A stretch of 48,069 bases of DNA from Parvibaculum sp040882025 (GCF_040882025.1 NZ_JBBECC010000007.1:1-48069), one strand, 5' to 3'; positions 1-7,867 are shown, counted from the stretch's first letter. Notes: generated by a model not told the origin, from the sequence alone. A program made the numbers and translations.

Positions 1-343
1 CCAGTGCGCGCACGCGCACGCCGCGCTCCGCCGCGCGCAGCAGCGCTTCGCTGATCGCGCGGCCGCTGCCGTCGAAATCCCAGATGTAGTATTGAATGTC
101 GACGGTGCGCGTCGCCGCCTCGATGGCCGTCAGACGCAGCTGATAGGCATCGAGCCCGCTTTCGAGAAAGAAGAAACCCGAGCGCCCCGCCGCCGCCTCG
201 GCCGGCGCGACAAGCACCGTCCAGAGGGGCGTCTCTTCGGGCGCGGCAATGGCGGTGACGGCCGGGCCGGGCGCGCGCAGGGGCACGCCGGCGCAAGCGC
301 CGAGCCCGAGACAGATCGCCACCAAAAGACCGGCAAACTTCAT
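1..343 (-). CDS. Phospholipase D-like lipoprotein (N-terminal part, cut by window edge)
   Basis: The first 114 codons of a minus-strand gene are present; the rest lies outside the window. The N-terminus is a lipoprotein signal with a hydrophobic stretch and a lipobox LGAC (Cys17), so the protein is probably anchored in a membrane facing the periplasm. After a Pro/Ala-rich linker it continues with FFFLESGLDAYQLRL and DIQYYIWDFDGSG, typical of the first domain of PLD/cardiolipin synthase-like proteins (ClsC/YmdC type). The catalytic HxKx4D motifs would lie beyond the edge, so activity cannot be judged. It follows the DNA glycosylase gene by 66 nt on the same strand and may be read through from it. 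The family call is fairly sure; the substrate is unknown. Confidence 0.8.
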   Translation of the reverse strand, partial: MKFAGLLVAICLGLGACAGVPLRAPGPAVTAIAAPEETPLWTVLVAPAEAAAGRSGFFFLESGLDAYQLRLTAIEAATRTVDIQYYIWDFDGSGRAISEALLRAAERGVRVRAL

Positions 344-409
344 CTATTTCCCTGCGGTCCGGCAACGGGCTGCCGATAAGCGCAAGCCTAGCCCCGCAGG
401 CGCCGTCTG

Positions 410-955
410 TCAGCTTTCGCCCGCCGGCGCGCGGCCGAGGAAAAGGGCGAGCTCCCGCCAGGGCTCGACGGTCCAGTAGCGCGTGGCGGCGCCCGACGGC
501 GAGGTGAGGATGAAGATTTCCGAGCGCTTGTGCGGGCGCTTCTGCCGGCCATGGGCAAGGCGCCCGGTCGGTTCGCGCAGAAAGACGCTGGCGGCCTTCT
601 TCGAGGTGAAGGCGATGGCGCGCGGGACGCAGCGCGCCATCGCCGCCTCGAAGCGCGGCACGTCGAATTGCGCGGGATCGATTTCGTGGTCCATGCCGGA
701 AGCGAGCTTCGCCATGTCGGTGAAGCCGATGCCGAGCGGCAGCAGGTCGGGAAACTCATGCGGCTGGCAGAGGCGCGGCGTCAGCCCGACGTCGAAGAGC
801 GTCCGCCAGAAGCGGTTGCCGGGATGGGCGTAATAGGCGCCGACAGCGGCCGAGCGGCGGCCGGCCGCCGTGCCCACGAAGACGACATCGAGGCCGGGAA
901 CGAGAACGTCCGGCAGCTTTTCCCGGCTGATGGTCTTTCGCCAGCGTTTCGGCAT
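410..955 (-). CDS. Uracil-DNA glycosylase superfamily protein (Mug/TDG-like)
   Basis: The predicted protein has 181 residues. The N-terminal third carries FVGTAAGRRSAAVGAYYAHP followed by GNRFW, which resembles motif 1 of mismatch-specific (G:U/T) DNA glycosylases, and LTSPSGAA near the C-terminus resembles the second active-site loop. Family members excise damaged or mispaired bases such as uracil. Mug has GINPG at the first motif; here it is GTAAG, so the usual catalytic Asn is absent and the specificity is uncertain. The start is the ATG at 955, which overlaps the stop of the upstream VOC gene in TGATG, a strong sign of translational coupling. An upstream start at 976 is possible. It is the fifth gene after the TPP riboswitch, an odd place for DNA repair. 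Confidence 0.75.
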   Translation of the reverse strand: MPKRWRKTISREKLPDVLVPGLDVVFVGTAAGRRSAAVGAYYAHPGNRFWRTLFDVGLTPRLCQPHEFPDLLPLGIGFTDMAKLASGMDHEIDPAQFDVPRFEAAMARCVPRAIAFTSKKAASVFLREPTGRLAHGRQKRPHKRSEIFILTSPSGAATRYWTVEPWRELALFLGRAPAGES

Positions 956-1329
956 CAGACCTCTTCGGGCGCGCAACCGAATTTCAGCAGATTGCCGTGG
1001 CAGTCCCAGACATAGAACTCCTTCATGTTCCAGGGCCGGACCTGAAAATCCGAAATGCGTTCGCCGTCGATGGGGTTTACGCCGATACCCGCTTTCGAAT
1101 ATTCCGCGTAGAGCGCCGGCACCTGCCCGCCCCGGATATAGCAGGAGGTGCTTTCGGGATAGATGCGGTCCGACGCCAGCCAGAAATGGATTTCCATTCC
1201 GTCGCGGCGGACGATCAGATAGTCGCCGAAGAGTTCGGCAGTGAAGCCTAGCTTCTCTTCATAGAAGCGCTTCGACTGCGCGAGGTCGAGCGAGGCGAGA
1301 ACGGGAATGGCGATGGCGGGATCGGTCAT
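955..1329 (-). CDS. VOC superfamily protein (glyoxalase/bleomycin-resistance-like)
   Basis: The protein has 124 residues with the vicinal-oxygen-chelate layout: an N-terminal half with LASLDLAQSKRFYEEKLGF and a C-terminal half ending in EFYVWDCHGNLLKFG. The short length and the motif MEIHFWLASD resemble bleomycin-binding (Ble/ShBle) proteins and small glyoxalase-like proteins. Such proteins bind metal or sequester a ligand; which of these applies cannot be told here. The ATG lies five bases after the thiC stop and the stop overlaps the start of the glycosylase gene, so it is clearly inside the thiamine operon. A direct role in thiamine synthesis is not evident. Confidence 0.85.
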   Translation of the reverse strand: MTDPAIAIPVLASLDLAQSKRFYEEKLGFTAELFGDYLIVRRDGMEIHFWLASDRIYPESTSCYIRGGQVPALYAEYSKAGIGVNPIDGERISDFQVRPWNMKEFYVWDCHGNLLKFGCAPEEV

Positions 1330-1334
1330 GTCCC

Positions 1335-3206
1335 CTACTCCGCCGCCTTGCCGCCCAATGACCTGTTGGCCGCCTTGTTCGCCGCGTCGGCCTCTTCGAG
1401 ATAAATCTCGCTTCCCGAATTGCGGAACTCGCTCGCCATTTCGGCCATGCCGCTTTCGGCATAGTCGCGGACTTCCTGCGTGATCTTCATCGAGCAGAAT
1501 TTCGGGCCGCACATCGAACAGAAATGCGCCACCTTGTGGGCTTCCTTGGGCAGCGTGCGGTCGTGGAACTCCTTGGCGCGTTCGGGATCGAGCGCGAGGT
1601 TGAACTGGTCCTCCCAGCGGAATTCGAAACGCGCGCGTGACAGCGCGTCGTCGCGAAGCTGCGCCGCCGGGTGGCCCTTGGCGAGGTCGGCGGCATGGGC
1701 GGCGATCTTGTAGGTGATGACACCCTCTTTCACATCTGCCCTGTCCGGCAGGCCGAGATGTTCCTTGGGCGTCACATAGCAGAGCATGGCGCAGCCGAAC
1801 CAGCCGATCATAGCGGCGCCGATGCCCGACGTGATGTGGTCGTAGCCGGGCGCGATGTCGGTGGTGAGCGGCCCGAGCGTGTAGAAGGGGGCGCCGCCGC
1901 AATGCTTCAACTGCTTGTCCATGTTGACCTTGATCTTGTGCATCGGCACATGACCCGGGCCCTCGATCATCACCTGGCAGCCCTTCGCCCAAGCGATCTG
2001 CGTCAGCTCGCCCAGCGTTTCGAGCTCGGCGAATTGCGCCTCGTCATTGGCGTCCGCAATCGAACCCGGACGCAACCCGTCGCCCAGCGAGAAGGAGACA
2101 TCGTATTGGCGCATGATGTCGCAAATCTCGGCGAAGTGGGTGTAGAGGAAACTCTCCTTGTGATGCGCGAGGCACCACTTCGCCATGATCGAGCCGCCGC
2201 GAGAGACGATGCCGGTGACGCGCTTCGCGGTGAGCGGCACATAAGCCAGCCGCACGCCCGCATGGATCGTGAAATAGTCGACGCCCTGCTCCGCCTGTTC
2301 GATCAGCGTGTCGCGGTAAACTTCCCAGGTGAGGTCTTCGGCGACGCCGTCGACCTTCTCGAGCGCCTGATAGATCGGCACCGTGCCGATGGGGACCGGC
2401 GAATTGCGGACGATCCATTCGCGCGTGTTGTGGATGTTGCGGCCGGTGGACAGGTCCATGACATTGTCCGCGCCCCAGCGGATCGCCCAGACCATCTTGT
2501 CGACTTCTTCCGCGACCGACGAGGCGACGGCCGAATTGCCGATATTGGCGTTGATCTTGACCAGGAAATTACGGCCGATGATCATCGGCTCGAGTTCCGG
2601 GTGATTGATATTGGACGGAATGATGGCGCGGCCGGCAGCGACTTCCGAACGCACAAATTCCGGCGTGATGAATTCCGGAATGTCGGCGCCGAAGCTTTCG
2701 CCCTCGGCGATGCGATGCGCGGCATTGGCGGCGGCGGCTTTTCGGCCGATATTCTCGCGCTCGGCGATATAGGCCATTTCGGCAGTGACGATGCCGGCCT
2801 TCGCGAATTCATATTGCGTGACCGGATGGCCGGGGAGACCCCGGCGCGGGGCATTGGCGACCGGGAAGGCGCGCGCGAGATGTTTCTCGCCAACATTGCC
2901 ATTGTCTTCCGGCTTCACGTCGCGGCCTTCGTAAAGCGCCGTGCCGCCGCGCGCTTCGAGCCAGGCCTCGCGGATGCGCGGCAGGCCCTTTTCGAGATCA
3001 ATCGCCGCGGTCGGGTCCGTGTAGGGTCCCGAGGTATCGTAGACGCGGACCGGCGGCTCCTTGGCGGAAGGGTGCAGCGCAATCTCGCGGAAGGGGACTT
3101 TCAGATCGGGAAAGCCTTCCGGCGTTGTGAAGATTTTCGTGCTGGCCGGCAGCGGCCCGGTGGTGACTTCGGGCAGGGCGTCCTTGCGGGGGGCTTGAAT
3201 ATTCAT
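1335..3206 (-). CDS. thiC: Phosphomethylpyrimidine synthase ThiC
   Basis: ThiC converts aminoimidazole ribotide into hydroxymethylpyrimidine phosphate, the pyrimidine half of thiamine, by a radical SAM reaction in the cytoplasm. The 623-residue length is normal for the longer proteobacterial form with an N-terminal ThiC-associated domain. Near the C-terminus the cluster-binding motif CSMCGPKFC is intact (Cys563, Cys566 and Cys571), the pattern unique to ThiC. Conserved blocks such as EGPGHVPMHKI and DGLRPGSI are also visible. It is the third gene behind the TPP riboswitch, starting 14 nt after the second membrane protein gene, with only a weak Shine-Dalgarno sequence, which suggests coupling. 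thiD, for the next step, lies near 21 kb. Confidence 0.98.
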   Translation of the reverse strand: MNIQAPRKDALPEVTTGPLPASTKIFTTPEGFPDLKVPFREIALHPSAKEPPVRVYDTSGPYTDPTAAIDLEKGLPRIREAWLEARGGTALYEGRDVKPEDNGNVGEKHLARAFPVANAPRRGLPGHPVTQYEFAKAGIVTAEMAYIAERENIGRKAAAANAAHRIAEGESFGADIPEFITPEFVRSEVAAGRAIIPSNINHPELEPMIIGRNFLVKINANIGNSAVASSVAEEVDKMVWAIRWGADNVMDLSTGRNIHNTREWIVRNSPVPIGTVPIYQALEKVDGVAEDLTWEVYRDTLIEQAEQGVDYFTIHAGVRLAYVPLTAKRVTGIVSRGGSIMAKWCLAHHKESFLYTHFAEICDIMRQYDVSFSLGDGLRPGSIADANDEAQFAELETLGELTQIAWAKGCQVMIEGPGHVPMHKIKVNMDKQLKHCGGAPFYTLGPLTTDIAPGYDHITSGIGAAMIGWFGCAMLCYVTPKEHLGLPDRADVKEGVITYKIAAHAADLAKGHPAAQLRDDALSRARFEFRWEDQFNLALDPERAKEFHDRTLPKEAHKVAHFCSMCGPKFCSMKITQEVRDYAESGMAEMASEFRNSGSEIYLEEADAANKAANRSLGGKAAE

Positions 3207-3220
3207 GGGGATACCGTTGG

Positions 3221-3607
3221 TCAGGCGAAATAGCCGTAGAAGGAAAGAATGGCGCCGAGGAGGATCGTGCCTGCGCCGCCCGCGGTGAACGCGGCCGGGT
3301 TGGCGAGCATGCGCGTGCCGAGCCGCGTGACCTCCTGCGGAAAGAGCAGCCGGAAGATGCCGGCGAGAAGCGCGATCCAGCCGAACACCGTGACGATGAC
3401 CGGCCAGCCCGCCACCCAGACATTATGCGTGAGCACGATGGCAAGACCGGGCACGAAGGCGAGAAGGCCGGCGATGAAAATGAGCGCGCGGCTGTCGATG
3501 AATTCCTGCGCCATCGCGCGGTAGGCCGCGCGGTTGACGATCATGCCGATGCCCATCACCAGCAGAGTCGGGCCGATGAGTTGTGCGAGAAATATGGAAG
3601 GTTGCAT
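3221..3607 (-). CDS. Small four-helix membrane protein, TPP-riboswitch operon
   Basis: I do not recognise this 128-residue protein. It is very hydrophobic with about four membrane segments: residues 4-24, 41-63, 67-90 and 106-127. A short polar loop after the first helix contains NRAAYRAMAQEFIDS, and QEVTRLGTRM separates helices 3 and 4. The start ATG has a good AAGGAG site eight bases upstream. It lies between another four-helix protein and thiC, downstream of a TPP riboswitch, so it is presumably repressed by thiamine pyrophosphate. A transport role for thiamine or its pyrimidine precursor, perhaps together with the neighbouring gene, is a reasonable guess from context only; it does not resemble ThiT, YkoE or PnuT as I know them. 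Confidence 0.8.
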   Translation of the reverse strand: MQPSIFLAQLIGPTLLVMGIGMIVNRAAYRAMAQEFIDSRALIFIAGLLAFVPGLAIVLTHNVWVAGWPVIVTVFGWIALLAGIFRLLFPQEVTRLGTRMLANPAAFTAGGAGTILLGAILSFYGYFA

Positions 3608-3632
3608 GGATTCGCTCCTTTCCTCGATTGCG

Positions 3633-4010
3633 TCAGGTGGTGCCGCGCTGTTTCAGCACGACGCTGGCGACGAGACCGGCAAACGCCGTAAAATAGGCCG
3701 CGCCGATCAGCGCCGTCAGCAGATTGAGCGGGATGTTGGTCGTGGCGGCGGCCGCTTCCGTCGGCGCAATCAGCTTGCCGAAAAAACTCGGATAGAGACC
3801 GCCGACCGTCATGCCCCAGGCGCCGGCAAAGGCGGCGCGGCGCGCGATCGTGTCCTTCGCCATCAGGACGGCGGTGACGACGAGCGGAATGCCGATAAAG
3901 AAATCGTCGATGACGAAAGCAAGCGGGCGGCCCATGCCCCAGCTTCGTATCGTCTCGCCGATCATCAGCGAAGCCCCGAGAATACCCGCAATCCAGCGCC
4001 AGAAAATCAT
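3633..4010 (-). CDS. Small four-helix membrane protein, first gene after TPP riboswitch
   Basis: This 125-residue protein is also unrecognised. Four membrane segments are predicted near residues 3-20, 29-50, 58-78 and 90-118, and the second contains an acidic pair in VIDDFFIG. The ATG at 4010 has a GGAGGG ribosome site four bases upstream; that site can pair with a sequence in the riboswitch leader (see the riboswitch entry). It is followed after 22 nt by the second four-helix gene. The two are similar in size and layout but show no obvious sequence identity. The position, first in a TPP-controlled operon, points to thiamine-related uptake or a membrane partner, but this is inference. Confidence 0.8.
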   Translation of the reverse strand: MIFWRWIAGILGASLMIGETIRSWGMGRPLAFVIDDFFIGIPLVVTAVLMAKDTIARRAAFAGAWGMTVGGLYPSFFGKLIAPTEAAAATTNIPLNLLTALIGAAYFTAFAGLVASVVLKQRGTT

Positions 4011-4077
4011 CGTTCCCTCCCGCGAGCGGCAGGCCATGGGGAAATGAGGGCGGGAACACAAATGACAACGCGACTCC

Positions 4078-4170
4078 CGTCCCTTCGCCGGCATGACCCG
4101 GATCAGGTTCTAAGGGTGGTAGGCCCGCCTCAGACCCATCTCAGCCGGTTGCGCCGGCCCCCCTCGGAAT
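4078..4170 (-). promoter_or_regulatory. TPP riboswitch (THI element)
   Basis: Read on the minus strand the segment contains the hallmark blocks CGGCTGAGAT, then ACCCTTAGAACCTGATC, then GGGTCATGCCGGCGAAGGGA, which together form the conserved thiamine pyrophosphate aptamer. Such elements switch off thiamine genes when TPP is plentiful. Between the aptamer and the first ATG the leader holds GTTCCCGCCC (about 4048-4057), which can pair with GGGAGGGAAC (about 4012-4021), covering the Shine-Dalgarno sequence with one G-A mismatch. No U-tract terminator is seen, so control by blocking translation initiation is likely. The aptamer is certain; its exact ends and the switching helix are inferred. Confidence 0.96.
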
Positions 4171-4240
4171 GAGAGAGGAGTGTGACTCTTTCGCCGTTTG
4201 AGGTAAAGGAAAAGCGGGGCGCGAACGGAGGAGACGCGAC

Positions 4241-5305
4241 ATGAAAACCAGCGCGGCGCTGACGCGCCTTCTCGGAATCGACCTCCCCCTCATTCAGGCA
4301 CCGATGGCGGGCGCATCGACGGTGGAACTGGCGGCCGCCGTGTCGAATGCGGGCGGGCTCGGCTCGCTGGGCTCCGCCATGATGACACCGGACGAGTTGC
4401 GCAAGACGACGGGCGCGCTGCGCGCGGTCACCAACAAGTCCTTCAACCTCAACTTTTTCGTCCATGACGAACCGGACCTCGCACATCACGATGCGGGGCC
4501 GATGCGGGAGGCGCTCGCGCCCTATTTTGCCGAGTTCGGCCTCGGCGCCGTGCCCGCGCCCGCCTCGCCCGCGCCGGCGTTCAACGACGAAATGCTGGAG
4601 CTGGTGCTGGAACTGCGGCCGCGCGTCGCGAGCTTTCATTTCGGTCTGCCTGCTGCGCACGCGGTGAAGGCGCTGAAAGAGACCGGCATCGTCATCCTTG
4701 GCAGCGCGACAACGGCGGCGGAAGCCCGCGCGCTCGAAAGCGGCGGCGCGGATGCCATTATCGCGCAAGGCCATGAGGCGGGCGGCCATCGCGGCACGTT
4801 CCTTGATCATGTCGATCTCGGCACGGTGGGCACGATGGCGCTGGTGCCGCAGGTCGTGGACGCGGTCCGCCTTCCCGTCATCGCGGCTGGCGGCATCGGC
4901 GACGAACGCGGGATCGCCGCCGCCTTCATGCTGGGCGCGGCCGGCGTGCAGCTCGGCACGGCCTATCTCGCCTGCCCGGAGGCGAGCGTCCATCCCGTTC
5001 ACCGCAAGGCGCTTGCCGAGGCCTCCGACCATTCGACCGTCGTGACGAAACTCTTTTCCGGCCGGCCGGCACGGGCGATCCGCAACCGGCTGACGGAAGA
5101 GCTCCGGCCGCATGAAGGCAACGCCGCACCCTTTCCGGCGCAGCGGCCGCTTGTCGCGCCGCTCACCAGCGCCAGCGCCAAGGCGAATCACGCCGAATTC
5201 ATGCAACTCTGGTCCGGTCAGGCGGCGGCATTGTCCAGACCGGAACCTGCCGCCGAGAAAACGACGCGCCTGATGCACGAGGCGCGGAAGCTGATGCGGG
5301 AATAG
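4241..5305 (+). CDS. Nitronate monooxygenase / 2-nitropropane dioxygenase-like flavoprotein
   Basis: The 354-residue protein is an FMN-binding TIM-barrel of the nitronate monooxygenase family. Visible landmarks are PLIQAPMAGAST near the N-terminus, IAQGHEAGGH in the middle (containing the family's catalytic-region His) and IAAGGIGDERGIAAAFMLGA followed by GVQLGTAYL, the phosphate-binding part. Members oxidise alkyl nitronates, but many act on other substrates such as enoyl-CoA, so the true substrate is open. The start has a strong GGAGGAG site. It is transcribed away from the TPP riboswitch and is followed after 18 nt by a MAPEG gene, possibly a detoxification pair. Confidence 0.9.
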   Translation: MKTSAALTRLLGIDLPLIQAPMAGASTVELAAAVSNAGGLGSLGSAMMTPDELRKTTGALRAVTNKSFNLNFFVHDEPDLAHHDAGPMREALAPYFAEFGLGAVPAPASPAPAFNDEMLELVLELRPRVASFHFGLPAAHAVKALKETGIVILGSATTAAEARALESGGADAIIAQGHEAGGHRGTFLDHVDLGTVGTMALVPQVVDAVRLPVIAAGGIGDERGIAAAFMLGAAGVQLGTAYLACPEASVHPVHRKALAEASDHSTVVTKLFSGRPARAIRNRLTEELRPHEGNAAPFPAQRPLVAPLTSASAKANHAEFMQLWSGQAAALSRPEPAAEKTTRLMHEARKLMRE

Positions 5306-5323
5306 GGCACAGGAGCAGGTCTC

Positions 5324-5740
5324 ATGACTGTCGAAATCGCGATGCTTTTCTGGGCCGCCGTGCTGGGGCTCGTGCAGGTGGGTGCGCAGAGCTTCACCTA
5401 CAAGGCACAGGAGGGAAATTCCTATACGGTGGGCGCGCGGGATGAACCGCGTCCCTCCACCGGGCTCGCGGGCCGCATGGAGCGGGCGCTCAGGAACTTC
5501 CTCGAAACCTTCCCCATATTCGCGGCCGTGGTGCTGGCCGTCTACGCCACCGAACGCTCGAGCATATGGAGTGAAATCGGCGCACAGGTCTATTTCTGGG
5601 CGCGGCTCGCCTATGTGCCCGCCTATGCGGCTGGCCTGCCCTGGATCAGGACATTCATCTGGCAGATAGCGACGATCGGCATCGTGCTCTGCATGGTGCC
5701 ACTGTTTGACAGGGCCCTTCTCACCGTGCTGATGGAATAA
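5324..5740 (+). CDS. MAPEG family membrane protein (first of two)
   Basis: The 138-residue protein has four hydrophobic helices and the MAPEG signature region RMERALRNFLETFPIFAAVV, in which the polar RNxxE motif lies in the second helix. MAPEG proteins are small trimeric membrane enzymes related to glutathione transferases and peroxidases. Bacterial members are mostly uncharacterised; conjugation or peroxide reduction in the inner membrane is likely. A clear AGGAG site precedes the ATG. It follows the nitronate monooxygenase-like gene by 18 nt and is followed by a second MAPEG gene after 131 nt. Confidence 0.88.
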   Translation: MTVEIAMLFWAAVLGLVQVGAQSFTYKAQEGNSYTVGARDEPRPSTGLAGRMERALRNFLETFPIFAAVVLAVYATERSSIWSEIGAQVYFWARLAYVPAYAAGLPWIRTFIWQIATIGIVLCMVPLFDRALLTVLME

Positions 5741-5742
5741 TC

Positions 5743-5760
5743 CCCATCCGAACGGATGGG
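5743..5760. repeat. Perfect 8-bp-arm palindrome between the MAPEG genes
   Basis: CCCATCCG-AA-CGGATGGG lies two bases after the stop codon of the first MAPEG gene. The centre is only two bases, so it suits a dimeric DNA-binding protein better than an RNA hairpin, and no T-tract follows. It may be an operator for the second MAPEG gene, whose start is 111 bp further on. No regulator gene is adjacent. Confidence 0.5.
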
Positions 5761-5871
5761 AACGGGTGAGCGAGATGTGATTCGATTCCGCCCACGGATG
5801 AAGTTCGGGGTGCGGCCAAGCCGAATCGGCCTAGTCTCGTTCCCGGTGGCAACTCACTGGGGAGGAAACCC

Positions 5872-6273
5872 ATGACAATCGAACTCTGGTCGCTCGTCTG
5901 GGGCGGCGTGCTTCTCTTTATATTGATCCTGCTATCGGCCAATGCCAACGTATCGGCGATGGGCATGGGCTGGGGCATCAGCAACCGCGACCAGGCCGCA
6001 ACGACAACGGGCTGGGGTGCGCGGGCGCGGCGCGCCTATCTCAACCATCTCGAAAACCTGCTGATCTATGCCTCGATTGCGGTGCCGGCACATCTCGCCG
6101 GCGTGAGCACGGAACTCAGCATCCTCGGCGCTCAGATCTTCATCATCGCCCGCATCCTCTACGCGATCATCTATGTCGCCGGATGGACGGTTCTGGGTAT
6201 CCGCACCATCGCCTGGTTCGCCGGCGTGGTCGGCACCGCGCTCATCTTCATCGCCTTGCTGATGAACGTCTGA
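5872..6273 (+). CDS. MAPEG family membrane protein (second of two)
   Basis: This 133-residue protein has four membrane helices and the MAPEG-type segment RARRAYLNHLENLLIYASIA, where NHLE corresponds to the polar RNxxE motif. It differs clearly from its neighbour in sequence, so the pair is not a recent duplication. The start is preceded by GGGGAGGAAACCC, a good ribosome site. The gene has its own upstream spacer with a palindrome, suggesting it can be expressed separately. A strong terminator follows the stop codon. Function is inferred from the family only: glutathione-dependent or lipid-related chemistry in the inner membrane. Confidence 0.87.
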   Translation: MTIELWSLVWGGVLLFILILLSANANVSAMGMGWGISNRDQAATTTGWGARARRAYLNHLENLLIYASIAVPAHLAGVSTELSILGAQIFIIARILYAIIYVAGWTVLGIRTIAWFAGVVGTALIFIALLMNV

Positions 6274-6295
6274 CGCGCGCGCTTGTTTCAACAAG

Positions 6296-6327
6296 AAAGC
6301 GCCGGGGGAAACCCCGGCGCTTTTTTT
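6296..6327 (+). terminator. Rho-independent terminator after second MAPEG gene
   Basis: A 12-bp stem, AAAGCGCCGGGG paired with CCCCGGCGCTTT around a GAAA tetraloop, runs into seven T residues. It ends the plus-strand MAPEG transcript and separates it from purA, which converges from the other side. Confidence 0.95.
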
Positions 6328-6395
6328 CCCATCTTACCAAAACCGGTCTTGGCTCGCTTTAGACGGGCCATGACGGGTTTGTTGGATGTCGAGCC

Positions 6396-7688
6396 TCAAT
6401 CGGCGAACGGATCGGTCATCAGGATCGTGTCCTCGCGGTCGGGCGAGGTGGAGAGAAGCGCGACCGGCGCCTCAATCAACTCCTCGACATAGCGCACATA
6501 TTTGACGGCCGCAGCCGGCAACTGCGCCCATGAACGCGCGCCCTGCGTGCTCTCGCTCCAGCCCTCCAGCGTTTCGTAGATCGGCGTCACACGCGCCTGC
6601 GCATCCATGCCGGCGGGCAGATGATCGATGCGCTTGCCACCGATCTCGTAGGCCGTGCAGACCTTGAGTTCGTCGAAGCCGTCGAGCACGTCGAGCTTCG
6701 TCAGCGCAATGCCCGTGATGCCGCCGGTCTTGATCGCCTGACGCACCATCACGGCATCGAACCAGCCGCAGCGGCGCTTGCGGCCGGTGACGGTACCGAA
6801 TTCGTGGCCACGCTCACCAAGACGCTGGCCGACGGCATCCGTCAGTTCAGTCGGGAACGGTCCTTCGCCAACGCGCGTCGTGTAGGCCTTCGTAATGCCG
6901 AGCACATAGCCGATGGCGCCCGGACCGACGCCGGAGCCGCCGGCGGCCTGCCCCGCCACCGTGTTCGACGAGGTGACGAAGGGATAGGTGCCATGGTCGA
7001 CATCGAGCATCGTGCCCTGCGCGCCTTCGAAGAGAATGCGCTGGCCCTGACGCTTCGCCTCATCGAGCACGTTCCAGACCGGCGCCACGAAAGGCAGCAC
7101 ACGCGGGGCAATCTCTTTCAGCGCGGCGACGATCGGACCGGCTTCGAGTTCCTCGAGCCGGTTGCCCCGGCGCAGCGCATTGTGATGCGCGAGCAGACCT
7201 TCGACCTTGATGGGAAGCGTCGAAGGATCGGCAAGATCGACGACGCGGATGGCGCGGCGGCCTGCCTTGTCTTCATAGGCCGGGCCGATGCCGCGCTTGG
7301 TCGTGCCGATCTTGACCCCCGAATTGGCGCTTTCGCGCATCTCGTCGAGTTCGCGGTGAACGGGCAGGATCAGCACCGCGTTCTCGGCGATCTTCAGATT
7401 GTCCGGCGTTACGACGACGCCCTTCGCGGCGATCTCGTCGACTTCCTTCGCGAAGGCCCAGGGATCGAGCACCACGCCATTGCCGAGAATGGAGAGCTTG
7501 CCTTTGCGTACGATGCCCGAGGGTAGCAGCGAGAGCTTGTAGGTGACGCCGTCGATGACGAGCGTATGGCCGGCATTGTGACCCCCCTGGAAACGCACCA
7601 CCACATCGGCGCGCTCCGACAGCCAGTCCACGATCTTGCCCTTGCCTTCGTCGCCCCATTGGGAGCCGACAACCGCCACATTTGCCAT
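6396..7688 (-). CDS. purA: Adenylosuccinate synthetase PurA
   Basis: PurA joins IMP and aspartate using GTP, the first committed step from IMP to AMP, in the cytoplasm. The 430-residue length is standard. The nucleotide-binding start GSQWGDEGKGK (residues 8-18, with catalytic Asp13) and FQGGHNAGHT with catalytic His41 are intact, as are GPAYEDKAGRRAIRV and the C-terminal GTP-binding TKLDVLDG. It is transcribed alone; the nearest upstream gene (pirin) is divergent with a 179-nt spacer. Confidence 0.98.
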   Translation of the reverse strand: MANVAVVGSQWGDEGKGKIVDWLSERADVVVRFQGGHNAGHTLVIDGVTYKLSLLPSGIVRKGKLSILGNGVVLDPWAFAKEVDEIAAKGVVVTPDNLKIAENAVLILPVHRELDEMRESANSGVKIGTTKRGIGPAYEDKAGRRAIRVVDLADPSTLPIKVEGLLAHHNALRRGNRLEELEAGPIVAALKEIAPRVLPFVAPVWNVLDEAKRQGQRILFEGAQGTMLDVDHGTYPFVTSSNTVAGQAAGGSGVGPGAIGYVLGITKAYTTRVGEGPFPTELTDAVGQRLGERGHEFGTVTGRKRRCGWFDAVMVRQAIKTGGITGIALTKLDVLDGFDELKVCTAYEIGGKRIDHLPAGMDAQARVTPIYETLEGWSESTQGARSWAQLPAAAVKYVRYVEELIEAPVALLSTSPDREDTILMTDPFAD

Positions 7689-7754
7689 TTAAATCAATGC
7701 CTTAGAGAGTTGGTGCCCGGTCCGGCGCGATCGCTTTCGCGACCCCCCAGACAA

Positions 7755-7793
7755 GCCGAAAGCCCCCTTGACCTTTCGGGCCGGGGGCTTTGG
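7755..7793. other. Imperfect hairpin in the purA/pirin divergent spacer
   Basis: GCCGAAAGCCCCC can pair with GGGGGCTTTGGC, 11-12 bp with one bulged G, around a 15-base loop. There is no T-tract on either side, so it is not a classical terminator. It overlaps a possible plus-strand promoter (TTGACC at 7768-7773, weak TGGCAT at 7791-7796) for the pirin gene. It could be a transcription-control structure or chance; nothing decides between these. Confidence 0.35.
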
Positions 7794-7867
7794 CATTGTC
7801 TAGCGGATCGGGAGGCGGAAGGCTAGAAAGAAAGCACACGAACATCTCGAACGGCGGGAGACGAGGC

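Noticed and set aside
1671..3233. 520-codon plus-strand open frame opposite thiC
   Set aside because: It mirrors thiC codons in a GC-rich genome; rich in Arg/Asp/Gly with no domain. thiC on the other strand is certain.
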